A stretch of 64,000 nucleotides of DNA. Origin: Siphonodentalium dalli (Eukaryota; Mollusca; Scaphopoda; Gadilida; Siphonodentaliidae). Where the stretch lies: positions 34,942,194-35,006,193 of the forward strand of contig CP136069.1 of NCBI GenBank assembly GCA_032622095.1, given 5' to 3'. Below the pieces are notes generated by a model that made no database searches, was not told where the DNA came from, and was given only the letters and a program-made list of their open reading frames with translations. Positions 24,721 to 37,990 of this stretch are shown piece by piece. The position numbers and the translations under genes are program-made. How positions within the stretch are numbered: position 1 is the first letter of the stretch; the number at the start of each line of letters is the position of its first letter.

Positions 24721-27700
24721 CATGTTTCGCGATAGGACGGCACATTCGGTCGCAGGCCGGACCTCACGGTTTGGCTAATGAGCAGGGGTTGGGAGTTGGA
24801 TAATTGGGGTGGGGCAGGCTGTTTGAGGCCCCATAAAATGCCCAGTATTTTTGAAAGCGACTGTACTTTGCATCTGCTCGGGCAAAATCCCTTTAAGGTT
24901 ATGGACACTTTTATCGTATCAATGTGCAAGCAGGCATGTTTCGCGATAGGACGACACATTCGGTCGCAGGCCGAACCTCACGATTTGGCTAATGAGCAGG
25001 GGTTGGGAGTTGGATAATTGTGGTGGGGCAGGCTGTTTGAGGCCGCATAAAATGCCCAGTATTTTTGAAAGCGACTGTACTTTGCATCTGCACTGGCAAA
25101 ATCCCTATAACGTTTTGGACACTTTTATCGTATCAATGTGCAAGCAGGCATGTTTCGCAATAGGACGGCACATTCGGTCGCAGGCCGGACCTCACGGTTT
25201 GGCTAATGAGCATGGGTTGGGAGTTGGATAATTGGGGTGGGGCAGGCTGTTTGAGGCCCCATAAAATGCCCAGTATTTTTGAAAGCGACTGTACTTTGCA
25301 TATACACAGGCAAAATCCCTTTAACGTTTTGGACACTTTTATCGTATCAATGTGCAAGCAGGCATGTTTCACGATAGGACGGCACATTCGGTCGCAGGCC
25401 GTACCTCACGGTTTGGCTAATGAGCAGGGGTTGGAAGTTGGATAATTGGGGTGGGGCAGGCTGTTGGACGCGCCATAAAATACCTAGTATTTTTGAAAGC
25501 GACTGTACTTTGCATCTACACGGGCAAAATCCCTTTAACGTTTTGGACACTTGTATCGTATCAATGTGAAAGCAGGCATGTTTCGCGATAGGACGGCACA
25601 TTCGGTCGCTGGCCGGACCTCACGGTTTGGCTAATGAGCAGGGGTTGGGAGTTGGATAATTGGGGTGGGGCAGGCTGTTTGAGGCCCCATAAAATGCCCA
25701 GTATTTTTGAAAGCGACTGTACTTTGCATCTGCACGGGCAAAATCCCTTTAACGTTTTGGACACTTTTATCGTATCAATGTGCAAGCAGGCATGTTTCGC
25801 GATAGGATGGCACATTCGGTCGCAGGCCGGACCTCACGGTTTGGCTAATGAGCAGGGGTTGGGAGTTGGATAATTGGGGTGGGGCAGGCTGTTTGAGGCC
25901 CCATAAAATGCCCAGTATTTTTGAAAGCGACTGTACATTGCATCTGCACGGGCAAAATCCCTTTGACGTTTTGGACACTTTTATCGTATCAATGTGCAAG
26001 CAGGCATGTTTCGCGATAGGACAGCACATTCGGTCGCAGGCCGGACCTCACGGTTTGGCTAATGAGCAGGGGTTGGGAGTTGGATAATTGTGGTGGGGTA
26101 GGCTGTTTGAGGCCGCATAAAATGCCCAGTATTTTTGAAAGCGACTGTACTTTGCATCTGCACGGGCAAAATCCCTTTAACGTTTTGGACACTTTTATCG
26201 TATCAATGTGCAAGCAGGCATGTTTCGCAATATGACGGCACATTCGGTCGCAGGCCGGACCTCACGGTTTGGCTAATGAGCATGGGTTGGGAGTTGGATA
26301 ATTGGGGTGGGGCAGGCTGTTTGAGGCCCCATAAAATGCCGAGTATTTTTGAAAGCGACTGTACTTTGCATCTGCACGGGCAAAATACCTTTAACGTTTT
26401 GGACACTTTTATCGTATCAATGTGCAAGCAGGCATGTTTCGCGATAGGATGGCACATTCGGTCGCAGGCCGGACCTCACGGTTTGGCTAATGAGCAGGGG
26501 TTGGGAGTTGGATAATTGGGGTGGGGCAGGCTGTTTGAGGCCCCATAAAATGCCCAGTATTTTTGAAAGCGACTGTACATTGCATCTGCACGGGCAAAAT
26601 CCCTTTGACGTTTTGGACACTTTTATCGTATCAATGTGCAAGCAGGCATGTTTCGCAATAGGACAGCACATTCGGTCGCAGGCCGGACCTCACGGTTTGG
26701 CTAATGAGCAGGGGTTGGGAGTTGGATAATTGGGGTGGGGCAGGCTGTTTGAGGCCCCATAAAATGCCCAGTATTTTTGAAAGCGACTGTACTTTGCATC
26801 TGCACGGGCAAAATCCCGTTAACGTTTTGGACACTTTTATCGTATCAATGTGCAAGCAGGCATGTTTCGCAATAGGACGGCACATTCGGTCGCAGGCCGG
26901 ACCTCACGGTTTGGCTAATGAGCAGGGGTTGGGAGTTGGATAATTGGGGTGGGGCAGGCTGTTTGAGGCCCCATAAAATGCCCAGTATTTTTGAAAGCGA
27001 CTGTACTTTGCATATGCACAGGCAAAATCCCTTTAACGTTTTGGACACTTTTATCGTATCAATGTGCAAGCAGGCATGTTTCACGATAGGACGGCACATT
27101 CGGTCGCAGGCCGGACCTCACGGTTTGGCTAATGAGCAGGGGCTGGAAGTTGGATAATTGGGGTGGGGCAGGCTGTTTGAGGCGCCATAAAATACCTAGT
27201 ATTTTTGAAAGCGACTGTACATTGCATCTACACGGGCAAAATCCCTTTAACGTTTTGGACACTTGTATCGTATCAATGTGAAAGCAGGCATGTTTCGCGA
27301 TAGGACGGCACATTCGGTCGCAGGCCGGACCTCACGGTTTGGCTAATGAGCAGGGGTTGGGAGTTGGATAATTGTGGTGGGGCAGGCTGTTTGAGGCCGC
27401 ATGAAATGCCCAGTATTTTTGAAAGCGACTGTACTTTGCATCTGCACGGGCAAAATCCCTTTAACGTTTTGGACACTTTTATCGTATCAATGTGCAAGCA
27501 GGCATGTTTCGCAATAGGACGGCACATTCGGTCGCAGGCCGGACCTCACGGTTTGGCTAATGAGCATGGGTTGGGAGTTGGATAATTGGGGTGGGGCAGG
27601 CTGTTTGAGGCCCCATAAAATGCCGAGTATTTTTGAAAGCGACTGTACTTTGCATCTGCACGGGCAAAATACCTTTAACGTTTTGGACACTTTTATCGTA

Positions 27701-27830
27701 TCAATGTGCAAGCAGGAATGTTTCGCGATAGGATGGCACATTCGGTCGCAGGCCGGACCTCACGGTTTGGCTAATGAGCAGGGGTTGGGAGTTGGATAAT
27801 TGGGGTGGGGCAGGCTGTTTGAGGCCCCAT
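24721..27830 (+). repeat. Large duplicated block, copy 2 (4,281-bp offset)
   Basis: This is the partner of 20,440-23,550 with the same markers in the same order. It lacks the extra t seen at 23,059. At its right end the next monomer begins ccccattaaatg (27,825) where copy 1 continues with ccccataaaatg, so the breakpoint lies there. The two copies are separated by about 1.17 kb, most of which is the second copy of the 6-mer described at 23,075. Confidence 0.88.
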
Positions 27831-30800
27831 TAAATGCCCAGTATTTTTGAAAGCGACTGTACTTTGCATCTGCACGGGCAAAATCCCTTTAACGTTTTGG
27901 ACACTTTTATCGTATCAATGTGCAAGCAGGCATGTTTCGCGATAGGACGGCACATTCGGTCGCAGGCCGGACCTCACGGTTTGGCTAATGAGCAGGGGTT
28001 GGGAGTTGGATAATTGGGGTGGGGCAGGCTGTTTGAGGCCCCATAAAATGCCCAGTATTTTTGAAAGCGACTGTACTTTGCATATGCACAGGCAAAATCC
28101 CTTTAACGTTTTGGACACTTTTATCGTATCAATGTGCAAGCAGGCATGTTTCGCGATAGGACGGCACATTCGGTCGCAGGCCGGACCTCACGGTTTGGCT
28201 AATGAGCAGGGGTTGGGAGTTGGATAATTGGGGTGGGGCAGGCTGTTTGAGGACGCATAAAATGCCCAGTATTTTTGAAAGCGACTGTAATTTGCATCTG
28301 CACGGGCAAAATCCCTTTAACGTTTTGGACACTTTTATCGTATCAATGTGCAAGCAGGCATGTTTCGCAATAGGACGGCACATTCGGTCGCAGGCCGGAC
28401 CTCACGGTTTGGCTAATGAGCAGGGGTTGGGAGTTGGATAATTGGGGTGGGGCAGGCTGTTTGAGGCCCCATAAAATGCCCAGTATTTTTGAAAGCGACT
28501 GTACTTTGCATATGCACAGGCAAAATCCCTTTAACGTTTTGGACACTTTTATCGTATCAATGTGCAAGCAGGCATGTTTCACGATAGGACGGCACATTCG
28601 GTCGCAGGCCGGACCTCACGGTTTGGCTAATGAGCAGGGGCTGGAAGTTGGATAATTGGGGTGGGGCAGGCTGTTTGAGGCGCCATAAAATACCTAGTAT
28701 TTTTGAAAGCGACTGTACTTTGCATCTACACGGGCAAAATCCCTTTAACGTTTTGGACACTTGTATCGTATCAATGTGAAAGCAGGCATGTTTCGCGATA
28801 GGACGGCACATTCGGTCGCAGGCCGGACCTCACGGTTTGGCTAATGAGCAGGGGTTGGGAGTTGGATAATTGGGGTGGGGCAGGCTGTTTGAGGCCCCAT
28901 AAAATGCCCAGTATTTTTGAAAGCGACTGTACTTTGCATATGCACAGGCAAAATCCCTTTAACGTTTTGGACACTTTTATCGTATCAATGTGCAAGCAGG
29001 CATGTTTCGCGATAGGACGGCACATTCGGTCGCAGGCCGAACCTCACGGTTTGGCTAATGAGCAGGGGTTGGGAATTGGATAATTGGGGTGGGGCAGGCT
29101 GTTTGAGGCCCCATAAAATGCCCAGTATTTTTGAAAGCGACTGTACTTTGCATCTGCACTGGCAAAATCCCTTTAACGTTTTGGACACTTTTATCGTATC
29201 AATGTGCAAGCAGGCATGTTTCGCGATAGGACGGCACATTCGGTCGCCGGCCGGACCTCACGGTTTGGCTAATGAGCAGGGGTTGGGAGTTGGATAATTG
29301 GGGTGGGGCAGGCTGTTTGAGGCCCCATAAAATGCCCAGTATTTTTGAAAGCGACTGTACTTTGCATATGCACAGGCAAAATCCCTTTAACGTTTTGGAC
29401 ACTTTTATCGTATCAATGTGCAAGCAGGCATGTTTCGCGATAGGACAGCACATTCGGTCGCAGGCCGGACCTCACGGTTTGGCTAATGAGCAGGGGTTGG
29501 GAGTTGGATAATTGGGGTGGGGCAGGCTGTTTGAGGCCCCATAAAATGCCCAGTATTTTTGAAAGCGACTGTACTTTGCATCTGCACGGGCAAAATCCCT
29601 TTAACGTTTTCGACACTTTTATCGTATCAAAGTGCAAGCAGGCATGTTTCGCAATAGGACGGCACATTCGGTCGCAGGCCGGACCTCACGGTTTGGCTAA
29701 TGAGCAGGGGTTGGGAGTTGGATAATTGCGGTGGGGCAGGCTGTTTGAGGCCCCATAACATGCCCAGTATTTTTGAAAGCGACTGTACTTTGCATATGCA
29801 CAGGCAAAATCCCTTTAACGTTTTGGACACTTTTATCGTATCAATGTGCAAGCAGGCATGTTTCGCGATAGGACGGCACATTCGGTCGCAGGCCGAACCT
29901 CACGGTTTGGCTAATGAGCAGGGGTTGGGAATTGGATAATTGGGGTGGGGCAGGCTGTTTGAGGCCCCATAAAATGCCCAGTATTTTTGAAAGTGACTGT
30001 ACTTTGCATCTGCACGGGCAAAATCCCTTTAACGTTTTGGACACTTGTATCGTATCAATGTGAAAGCAGGCATGTTTCGCGATAGGACGGCACATTCGGT
30101 CGCAGGCCGGACCTCACGGTTTGGCTAATGAGCAGGGGTTGGGAGTTGGATAATTGGGGTTGGGCAGGCTGTTTGAGGCCCCATAAAATGCCCAGTATTT
30201 TTGAAAGCGACTGTACATTGCATCTGCACGGGCAAAATCCCTTTAACGTTTTGGACACTTTTATCGTATCAATGTGCAAGCAGGCATGTTTCGCAATAGG
30301 ACGGCACATTCGGTCGCAGGCCGGACCTCACGGTTTGGCTAATGAGCAGGGGTTGGGAGTTGGATAATTGGGGTGGGGCAGGCTGTTTGAGGCCCCATAA
30401 AATGCCCAGTATTTTTGAAAGCGACTGTACATTGCATATGCACGGGCAAAATCCCTTTAACGTTTTGGACACTTTTATCGTATCAATGTGCAAGCAGGCA
30501 TGTTTCGCGATAGGACGGCACATTCGGTTGCAGGCCGGACCTCACGGTTTGGCTAATGAGCAGGGGTTGGAAGTTGGATAATTGGGGTGGGGCAGGCTGT
30601 TTGAGGCCCCATAAAATGCCCAGTATTTTTGAAAGCGACTGTACTTTGCATCTGCACGGGCAAAATCCCTTTAACGTTTTCGACACTTTTATCGTATCAA
30701 TGTGCAAGCAGGCATGTTTCGCAATAGGACGGCACATTCGGTCGCAGGCCGGACCTCACGGTTTGGCTAATGAGCAGGGGTTGGGAGTTGGATAATTGGG

Positions 30801-32439
30801 GTGGGGCAGGCTGTTTGAGGCCCCATAAAATGCCCAGTATTTTTGAAAGCGACTGTACTTTGCATCTGCACAGGCAAAATCCCTTTAACGTTTTGGACAC
30901 TTTTATCGTATCAATGTGCAAGCAGGCATGTTTCGCAATAGGACGGCACATTCGGTCGCAGGCCGGACCTCACGGTTTGGCTAATGAGCAGGGGTTGGGA
31001 GTTGGATAATTGGGGTGGGGCAGGCTGTTTGAGGCCCCATAAAATGCCCAGTATTTTTGAAAGCGACTGTACTTTGCATCTGCACGGGCAAAATCCCTTT
31101 AACGTTTTCGACACTTTTATATTATCAAAGTGCAAGCAGGCATGTTTCGCAATAGGACGGCACATTCGGTCGCAGGCCGGACCTCACGGTTTGGCTAATG
31201 AGCAGGGGTTGGTAGTTGGATAATTGGGGTGGGGCAGGCTGTTTGAGGCCCCATAAAATGCCCAGTATTTTTGAAAGCGACTGTACATTGCATCTGCACG
31301 GGCAAAATCCCTTTGACGTTTTGGACACTTTTATCGTATCAATGTGCAAGCAGGCATGTTTCGCGATAGGACAGCACATTCGGTCGCAGGCCGGACCTCA
31401 CGGTTTGGCTAATGAGCAGGGGTTGGGAGTTGGATAATTGGGGTGGGGCAGGCTGTTTGAGGCCCCATAAAATGCCCAGTATTTTTGAAAGCGACTGTAC
31501 TTTGCATATGCACGGGCAAAATCCCTTTAACGTTTTCGACACTTTTATCGTATCAAAGTGCAAGCAGGCATGTTTCGCAATAGGACGGCACATTCGGTCG
31601 CAGGCCGGACCTCACGGTTTGGCTAATGAGCAGGGGTTGGGAGTTGGATAATTGCGGTGGGGCAGGCTGTTTGAGGCCCCATAAAATGCCCAGTATTTTT
31701 GAAAGCGACTGTACTTTGCATATGCACAGGCAAAATCCCTTTAACGTTTTGGACACTTTTATCGTATCAATGTGCAAGCAGGCATGTTTCGCGATAGGAC
31801 GGCACATTCGGTCGCAGGCCGAACCTCACGGTTTGGCTAATGAGCAGGGGTTGGGAATTGGATAATTGGGGTGGGGCAGGCTGTTTGAGGCCCCATAAAA
31901 TGCCCAGTATTTTTGAAAGCGACTGTACTTTGCATCTGCACGGGCAAAATCCCTTTAACGTTTTGGACACTTGTATCGTATCAATGTGAAAGCAGGCATG
32001 TTTCGCGATAGGACGGCACATTCGGTCGCAGGCCGGACCTCACGGTTTGGCTAATGAGCAGGGGTTGGGAGTTGGATAATTGGGGTGGGGTAGGCTGTTT
32101 GAGGCCCCATAAAATGCCCAGTATTTTTGAAAGCGACTGTACATTGCATCTGCACGGGCAAAATCCCTTTGACGTTTTGGACACTTTTATCGTATCAATG
32201 TGCAAGCAGGCATGTTTCGCGATAGGACAGCACATTCGGTCGCAGGCCGGACCTCACGGTTTGGCTAATGAGCAGGGGTTGGGAGTTGGATAATTGGGGT
32301 GGGGCAGGCTGTTTGAGGCCCCATAAACTGCCCAGTATTTTTGAAAGCGACTGTACTTTGAATCTGCACGGGCAAAATCCCTTTAACGTTTTCGACACTT
32401 GTATCGTATCAAAGTGCAAGCAGGCATGTTTCGCGATAG
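27831..32439 (+). repeat. Mixed satellite stretch (~21.5 monomers)
   Basis: No tandem higher-order block is evident inside this stretch. Its start (27,831-28,700) matches 48,780-49,640 at an offset near 20,949, sharing ccccattaaatg and the rare gaggacgcat (28,249/49,198). The part at 29.5-30.8 kb reappears, inverted, at 57.6-58.9 kb. Monomers with cggttgcagg (30,525) and with ttttcgac plus caaagtg (29,608, 31,106, 31,534) are scattered through it. Confidence 0.75.
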
Positions 32440-35226
32440 GATGGCACATTCGGTCGCAGGCCGGACCTCACGGTTTGGCTAATGAGCAGGGGTTGGGAGT
32501 TGGATAATTGGGGTGGGGCAGGCTGTTTGAGGCCCCATAAAATGCCCAGTATTTTTGAAAGCGACTGTACTTTGCATCTGCACGGGCAAAATCCCTTTAA
32601 CGTTTTCGACACTTTTATCGAATCAATGTGCAAGCAGGCATGTTTCGCGATAGGACGGCACATTCGGTCGCAGGCCGGACCTCACGGTTTGGCTAATGAG
32701 CAGGGGTTGGGAGTTGGATAATTGGGGTGGGGCAGGCTGTTTGAGGCCCCATAAAATGCCCAGTATTTTTGAAAGCGACTGTACTTTGCATATGCACAGG
32801 CAAAATCCCTTTAACGTTTTGGACACTTTTATCGTATCAAAGTGCAAGCAGGCATGTTCCGCGACAGGACGGCACATTCGGTCGCAGGCCGGACCTCACG
32901 GTTTGGCTAATGAGCAGGGGTTGGGAGTTGGATAATTGGGGTGGGGCAGGCTGTTTGAGGCCCCACAAAATACCTAGTATTTTTGAAAGCGACTGTACTT
33001 TGTATCTGCACGGGCAAAATCCCTTTAACGTTTTGGACACGTTTATCGTATCAATGTGCAAGCAGGCATGTTTCGCGATAGGACGGCACATTCGGTCGCA
33101 GGCCGGACCTCACGGTTTGGCTAATGAGCAGGGAGGGGTTGGGAGTTGGATAATTGGGGTGGAGCAGGCTGTTTGAGGCCCCACAAAATGCCCAGTATTT
33201 TTGAAAGCTACTGTACTTTGCATCTGCACGGGCAAAATCCCTTTAACGTGTTGGACACTTGTATCGTATCAATGTGAAAGCAGGCATGTTTCGCGATAGG
33301 ACAGCACATTCGGTTCGCAGGCCGGACCTCACGGTTTGGCTAATGAGCCGGGGTTGGGAGTTGGATAATTGGGGTGGGGCAGGCTGTTTGAGGCCCCATA
33401 AAATGCCCAGTATTTTTGAAAGCGACTGTACATTGCATCTGCACGGGTAAAATCCCTTTAACGTTTTGGACACTTTTATCGTATCAATGTGCAAGCAGGC
33501 ATGTTTCGCAATAGGACGGCACATTCGGTCGCAGGCCGGACCTCACGGTTTGGCTAATGAGCAGGGGTTGGGAGTTGGATAATTGGGGTGGGGCAGGCTG
33601 TTTGAGGCCCCATAAAATGCCCAGTATTTTTGAAAGCGACTGTACATTGCATATGCACGGGCAAAATCCCTTTAACGTTTTGGACACTTTTATCGTATCA
33701 ATGTGCAAGCAGGCATGTTTCGCGATAGGACGGCACATTCGGTTGCAGGCCGGACCTCACGGTTTGGCTAATGAGCAGGGGTTGGAAGTTGGATAATTGG
33801 GGTGGGGCAGGCTGTTTGAGGCCCCATAAAATACCTAGTATTTTTGAAAGCGACTGTACTTTGCATCTGCACGGGCAAAATCCCTTTAACGTTTTGGACA
33901 CTTGTATCGTATCAATGTGAAAGCAGGCATGTTTCGCGATAGGACGGCACATTCGGTCGCAGGCCGGACCTCACGGTTTGGCTAATGAGCAGGGGTTGGG
34001 AGTTGGATAATTGGGGTGGGGCAGGCTGTTTGAGGCCCCATAAAATGCCCAGTATTTTTGAAAGCGACTGTACTTTGCATCTGCACGGGCAAAATCCCTT
34101 TAACGTTTTGGACACTTTTATCATATCAATGTGCAAGCAGGCATGTTTCGCAATAGGACGGAACATTCGGTCGCAGGCCGGACCTCACGGTTTGGCTAAT
34201 GAGCCGGGGTTGGGAGTTGGATAATTGGGGTGGGGCAGGCTGTTTGAGGCCCCATAAAATGCCCAGTATTTTTGAAAGCGACTGTACATTGCATCTGCAC
34301 GGGCAAAATCCCTTTAACGTTTTGGACACTTTTATCGTATCAATGTGCAAGCAGGCATGTTTCGCAATAGGACGGCACATTCGGTCGCAGGCCGGACCTC
34401 ACGGTTTGGCTAATGAGCAGGGGTTGGGAGTTGGATAATTGGGGTGGGGCAGGCTGTTTGAGGCCCCATAAAATGCCCAGTATTTTTGAAAGCGACTGTA
34501 CATTGCATATGCACGGGCAAAATCCCTTTAACGTTTTGGACACTTTTATCGTATCAATGTGCAAGCAGGCATGTTTCGCGATAGGACGGCACATTCGGTT
34601 GCAGGCCGGACCTCACGGTTTGGCTAATGAGCAGGGGTTGGAAGTTGGATAATTGGGGTGGGGCAGGCTGTTTGAGGCCCCATAAAATACCTAGTATTTT
34701 TGAAAGCGACTGTACTTTGCATCTGCACGGGCAAAATCCCTTTAACGTTTTGGACACTTGTATCGTATCAATGTGAAAGCAGGCATGTTTCGCGATAGGA
34801 CGGCACATTCGGTCGCAGGCCGGACCTCACGGTTTGGCTAATGAGCAGGGGTTGGGAGTTGGATAATTGGGGTGGGGCAGGCTGTTTGAGGCCCCATAAA
34901 ATGCCCAGTATTTTTGAAAGCGACTGTACTTTGCATCTGCACGGGCAAAATCCCTTTAACGTTTTGGACACTTTTATCATATCAATGTGCAAGCAGGCAT
35001 GTTTCGCAATAGGACGGAACATTCGGTCGCAGGCCGGACCTCACGGTTTGGCTAATGAGCAGGGGTTGGGAGTTGGATAATTGGGGTGGGGCAGGCTGTT
35101 TGAGGCCCCATAAAATACCTAGTATTTTTGAAAGCGACTGTACTTTGCATCTGCACGGGCAAAATCCCTTTAACGTTTTGGACACTTTTATCGTATCAAT
35201 GTGCAAGCAGGCATGTTTCGCGATAG
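32440..35226 (+). repeat. 13-monomer tandem duplication, copy 1 (2,787 bp)
   Basis: This block is followed at once by a second copy. Shared markers are atcgaatcaatg (32,620/35,407), catgttccgcgac (32,855/35,642), ctttgtatctg (32,999/35,782), ggtggagcagg (33,159/35,941), agctactgt (33,206/35,989), the 1-bp insertion cggttcgcagg (33,312/36,095) and gagccggggttgg. Copy 1 has a private 4-bp insertion, gcagggaggggttgg, at 33,129-33,143. Two units of the 856-bp 4-mer form its second half. Confidence 0.85.
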
Positions 35227-35315
35227 GATGGCACATTCGGTCGCAGGCCGGACCTCACGGTTTGGCTAATGAGCAGGGGTTGGGAGTTGGATAATTGGGG
35301 TGGGGCAGGCTGTTT
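33604..35315 (+). repeat. 856-bp 4-mer higher-order unit, two copies
   Basis: Four monomer types repeat in order. Type a has catatgcacggg, cggttgcagg and ggaagttgg. Type b has atacctag, cttgtatcg and gtgaaagc. Type c has atcatatc and cggaacattc. Type d is more ordinary. Units start at 33,604 and 34,460, exactly 856 (4 x 214) apart. The fourth monomer of the second unit is a different type with atacctag and gatggcac. Confidence 0.82.
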
Positions 35316-37990
35316 GAGGCCCCATAAAATGCCCAGTATTTTTGAAAGCGACTGTACTTTGCATCTGCACGGGCAAAATCCCTTTAACGTTTTCGACACT
35401 TTTATCGAATCAATGTGCAAGCAGGAATGTTTCGCGATAGGACGGCACATTCGGTCGCAGGCCGGACCTCACGGTTTGGCTAATGAGCAGGGGTTGGGGG
35501 TTGGATAATTGGGGTGGGGCAGGCTGTTTGAGGCCCCATAAAATGCCCAGTATTTTTGAAAGCGACTGTAATTTGCATATGCACAGGCAAAATCCCTTTA
35601 ACGTTTTGGACACTTTTATCGTATCAAAGTGCAAGCAGGCATGTTCCGCGACAGGACGGCACATTCGGTCGCAGGCCGGACCTCACGGTTTGGCTAATGA
35701 GCAGGGGTTGGGAGTTGGATAATTGGGGTGGGGCAGGCTGTTTGAGGCCCCACAAAATACCTAGTATTTTTGAAAGCGACTGTACTTTGTATCTGCACGG
35801 GCAAAATCCCTAAAATGTTTTGGACACGTTTATCGTATCAATGTGCAAGCAGGCATGTTTCGCGATAGGACGGCACATTCGGTCGCAGGCCGGACCTCAC
35901 GGTTTGGCTAATGAGCAGGGGTTGGGAGTTGGATAATTGGGGTGGAGCAGGCTGTTTGAGGCCCCACAAAATGCCCAGTATTTTTGAAAGCTACTGTACT
36001 TTGCATCTGCACGGGCAAAATCCCTTTAACGTGTTGGACACTTGTATCGTATCAATGTGAAAGCAGGCATGTTTCGCGATAGGACAGCACATTCGGTTCG
36101 CAGGCCGGACCTCACGGTTTGGCTAATGAGCCGGGGTTGGGAGTTGGATAATTGGGGTGGGGCAGGCTGTTTGAGGCCCCATAAAATGCCCAGTATTTTT
36201 GAAAGCGACTGTACATTGCATCTGCACGGGCAAAATCCCTTTAACGTTTTGGACACTTTTATCGTATCAATGTGCAAGCAGGCATGTTTCGCAATAGGAC
36301 GGCACATTCGGTCGCAGGCCGGACCTCACGGTTTGGCTAATGAGCAGGGGTTGGGAGTTGGATAATTGGGGTGGGGCAGGCTGTTTGAGGCCCCATAAAA
36401 TGCCCAGTATTTTTGAAAGCGACTGTACATTGCATATGCACGGGCAAAATCCCTTTAACGTTTTGGACACTTTTATCGTATCAATGTGCAAGCAGGCATG
36501 TTTCGCGATAGGACGGCACATTCGGTTGCAGGCCGGACCTCACGGTTTGGCTAATGAGCAGGGGTTGGAAGTTGGATAATTGGGGTGGGGCAGGCTGTTT
36601 GAGGCCCCATAAAATACCTAGTATTTTTGAAAGCGACTGTACTTTGCATCTGCACGGGCAAAATCCCTTTAACGTTTTGGACACTTGTATCGTATCAATG
36701 TGAAAGCAGGCATGTTTCGCGATAGGACGGCACATTCGGTCGCAGGCCGGACCTCACGGTTTGGCTAATGAGCAGGGGTTGGGAGTTGGATAATTGGGGT
36801 GGGGCAGGCTGTTTGAGGCCCCATAAAATGCCCAGTATTTTTGAAAGCGACTGTACTTTGCATCTGCACGGGCAAAATCCCTTTAACGTTTTGGACACTT
36901 TTATCATATCAATGTGCAAGCAGGCATGTTTCGCAATAGGACGGAACATTCGGTCGCAGGCCGGACCTCACGGTTTGGCTAATGAGCCGGGGTTGGGAGT
37001 TGGATAATTGGGGTGGGGCAGGCTGTTTGAGGCCCCATAAAATGCCCAGTATTTTTGAAAGCGACTGTACTTTGCATCTGCACGGGCAAAATCCCTTTAA
37101 CGTTTTGGACACTTTTATCGTATCAATGTGCAAGCAGGCATGTTTCGCAATAGGACGGCACATTCGGTCGCAGGCCGGACCTCACGGTTTGGCTAATGAG
37201 CAGGGGTTGGGAGTTGGATAATTGGGGTGGGGCAGGCTGTTTGAGGCCCCATAAAATGCCCAGTATTTTTGAAAGCGACTGTACATTGCATATGCACGGG
37301 CAAAATCCCTTTAACGTTTTGGACACTTTTATCGTATCAATGTGCAAGCAGGCATGTTTCGCGATAGGACGGCACATTCGGTTGCAGGCCGGACCTCACG
37401 GTTTGGCTAATGAGCAGGGGTTGGAAGTTGGATAATTGGGGTGGGGCAGGCTGTTTGAGGCCCCATAAAATACCTAGTATTTTTGAAAGCGACTGTACTT
37501 TGCATCTGCACGGGCAAAATCCCTTTAACGTTTTGGACACTTGTATCGTATCAATGTGAAAGCAGGCATGTTTCGCGATAGGACGGCACATTCGGTCGCA
37601 GGCCGGACCTCACGGTTTGGCTAATGAGCAGGGGTTGGGAGTTGGATAATTGGGGTGGGGCAGGCTGTTTGAGGCCCCATAAAATGCCCAGTATTTTTGA
37701 AAGCGACTGTACTTTGCATCTGCACGGGCAAAATCCCTTTAACGTTTTGGACACTTTTATCATATCAATGTGCAAGCAGGCATGTTTCGCAATAGGACGG
37801 AACATTCGGTCGCAGGCCGGACCTCACGGTTTGGCTAATGAGCAGGGGTTGGGAGTTGGATAATTGGGGTGGGGCAGGCTGTTCGAGGCCCCATAAAATA
37901 CCTAGTATTTTTGAAAGCGACTGTACTTTGCATCTGCACGGGCAAAATCCCTTTAACGTTTTGGACACTTTTATCGTATCAATGTGCAAG
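35227..37990 (+). repeat. 13-monomer tandem duplication, copy 2
   Basis: This is the adjacent second copy. It lacks the 4-bp insertion of copy 1. It has a private substitution cluster at 35,810-35,818 (ccctaaaatgtttt where others read ccctttaacgtttt) and gcaggaatg at 35,422. The match fades between about 37,880 and 38,000, where the copy 2 monomers are of the gttcgaggc / tttctcgatagg type. Confidence 0.82.

Noticed and set aside
32769-33176. The longest frame (135 residues) as a possible gene
   Set aside because: It is longer only because the 4-bp insertion at about 33,132 shifts the frame past the usual stop. The sequence is otherwise ordinary repeat.
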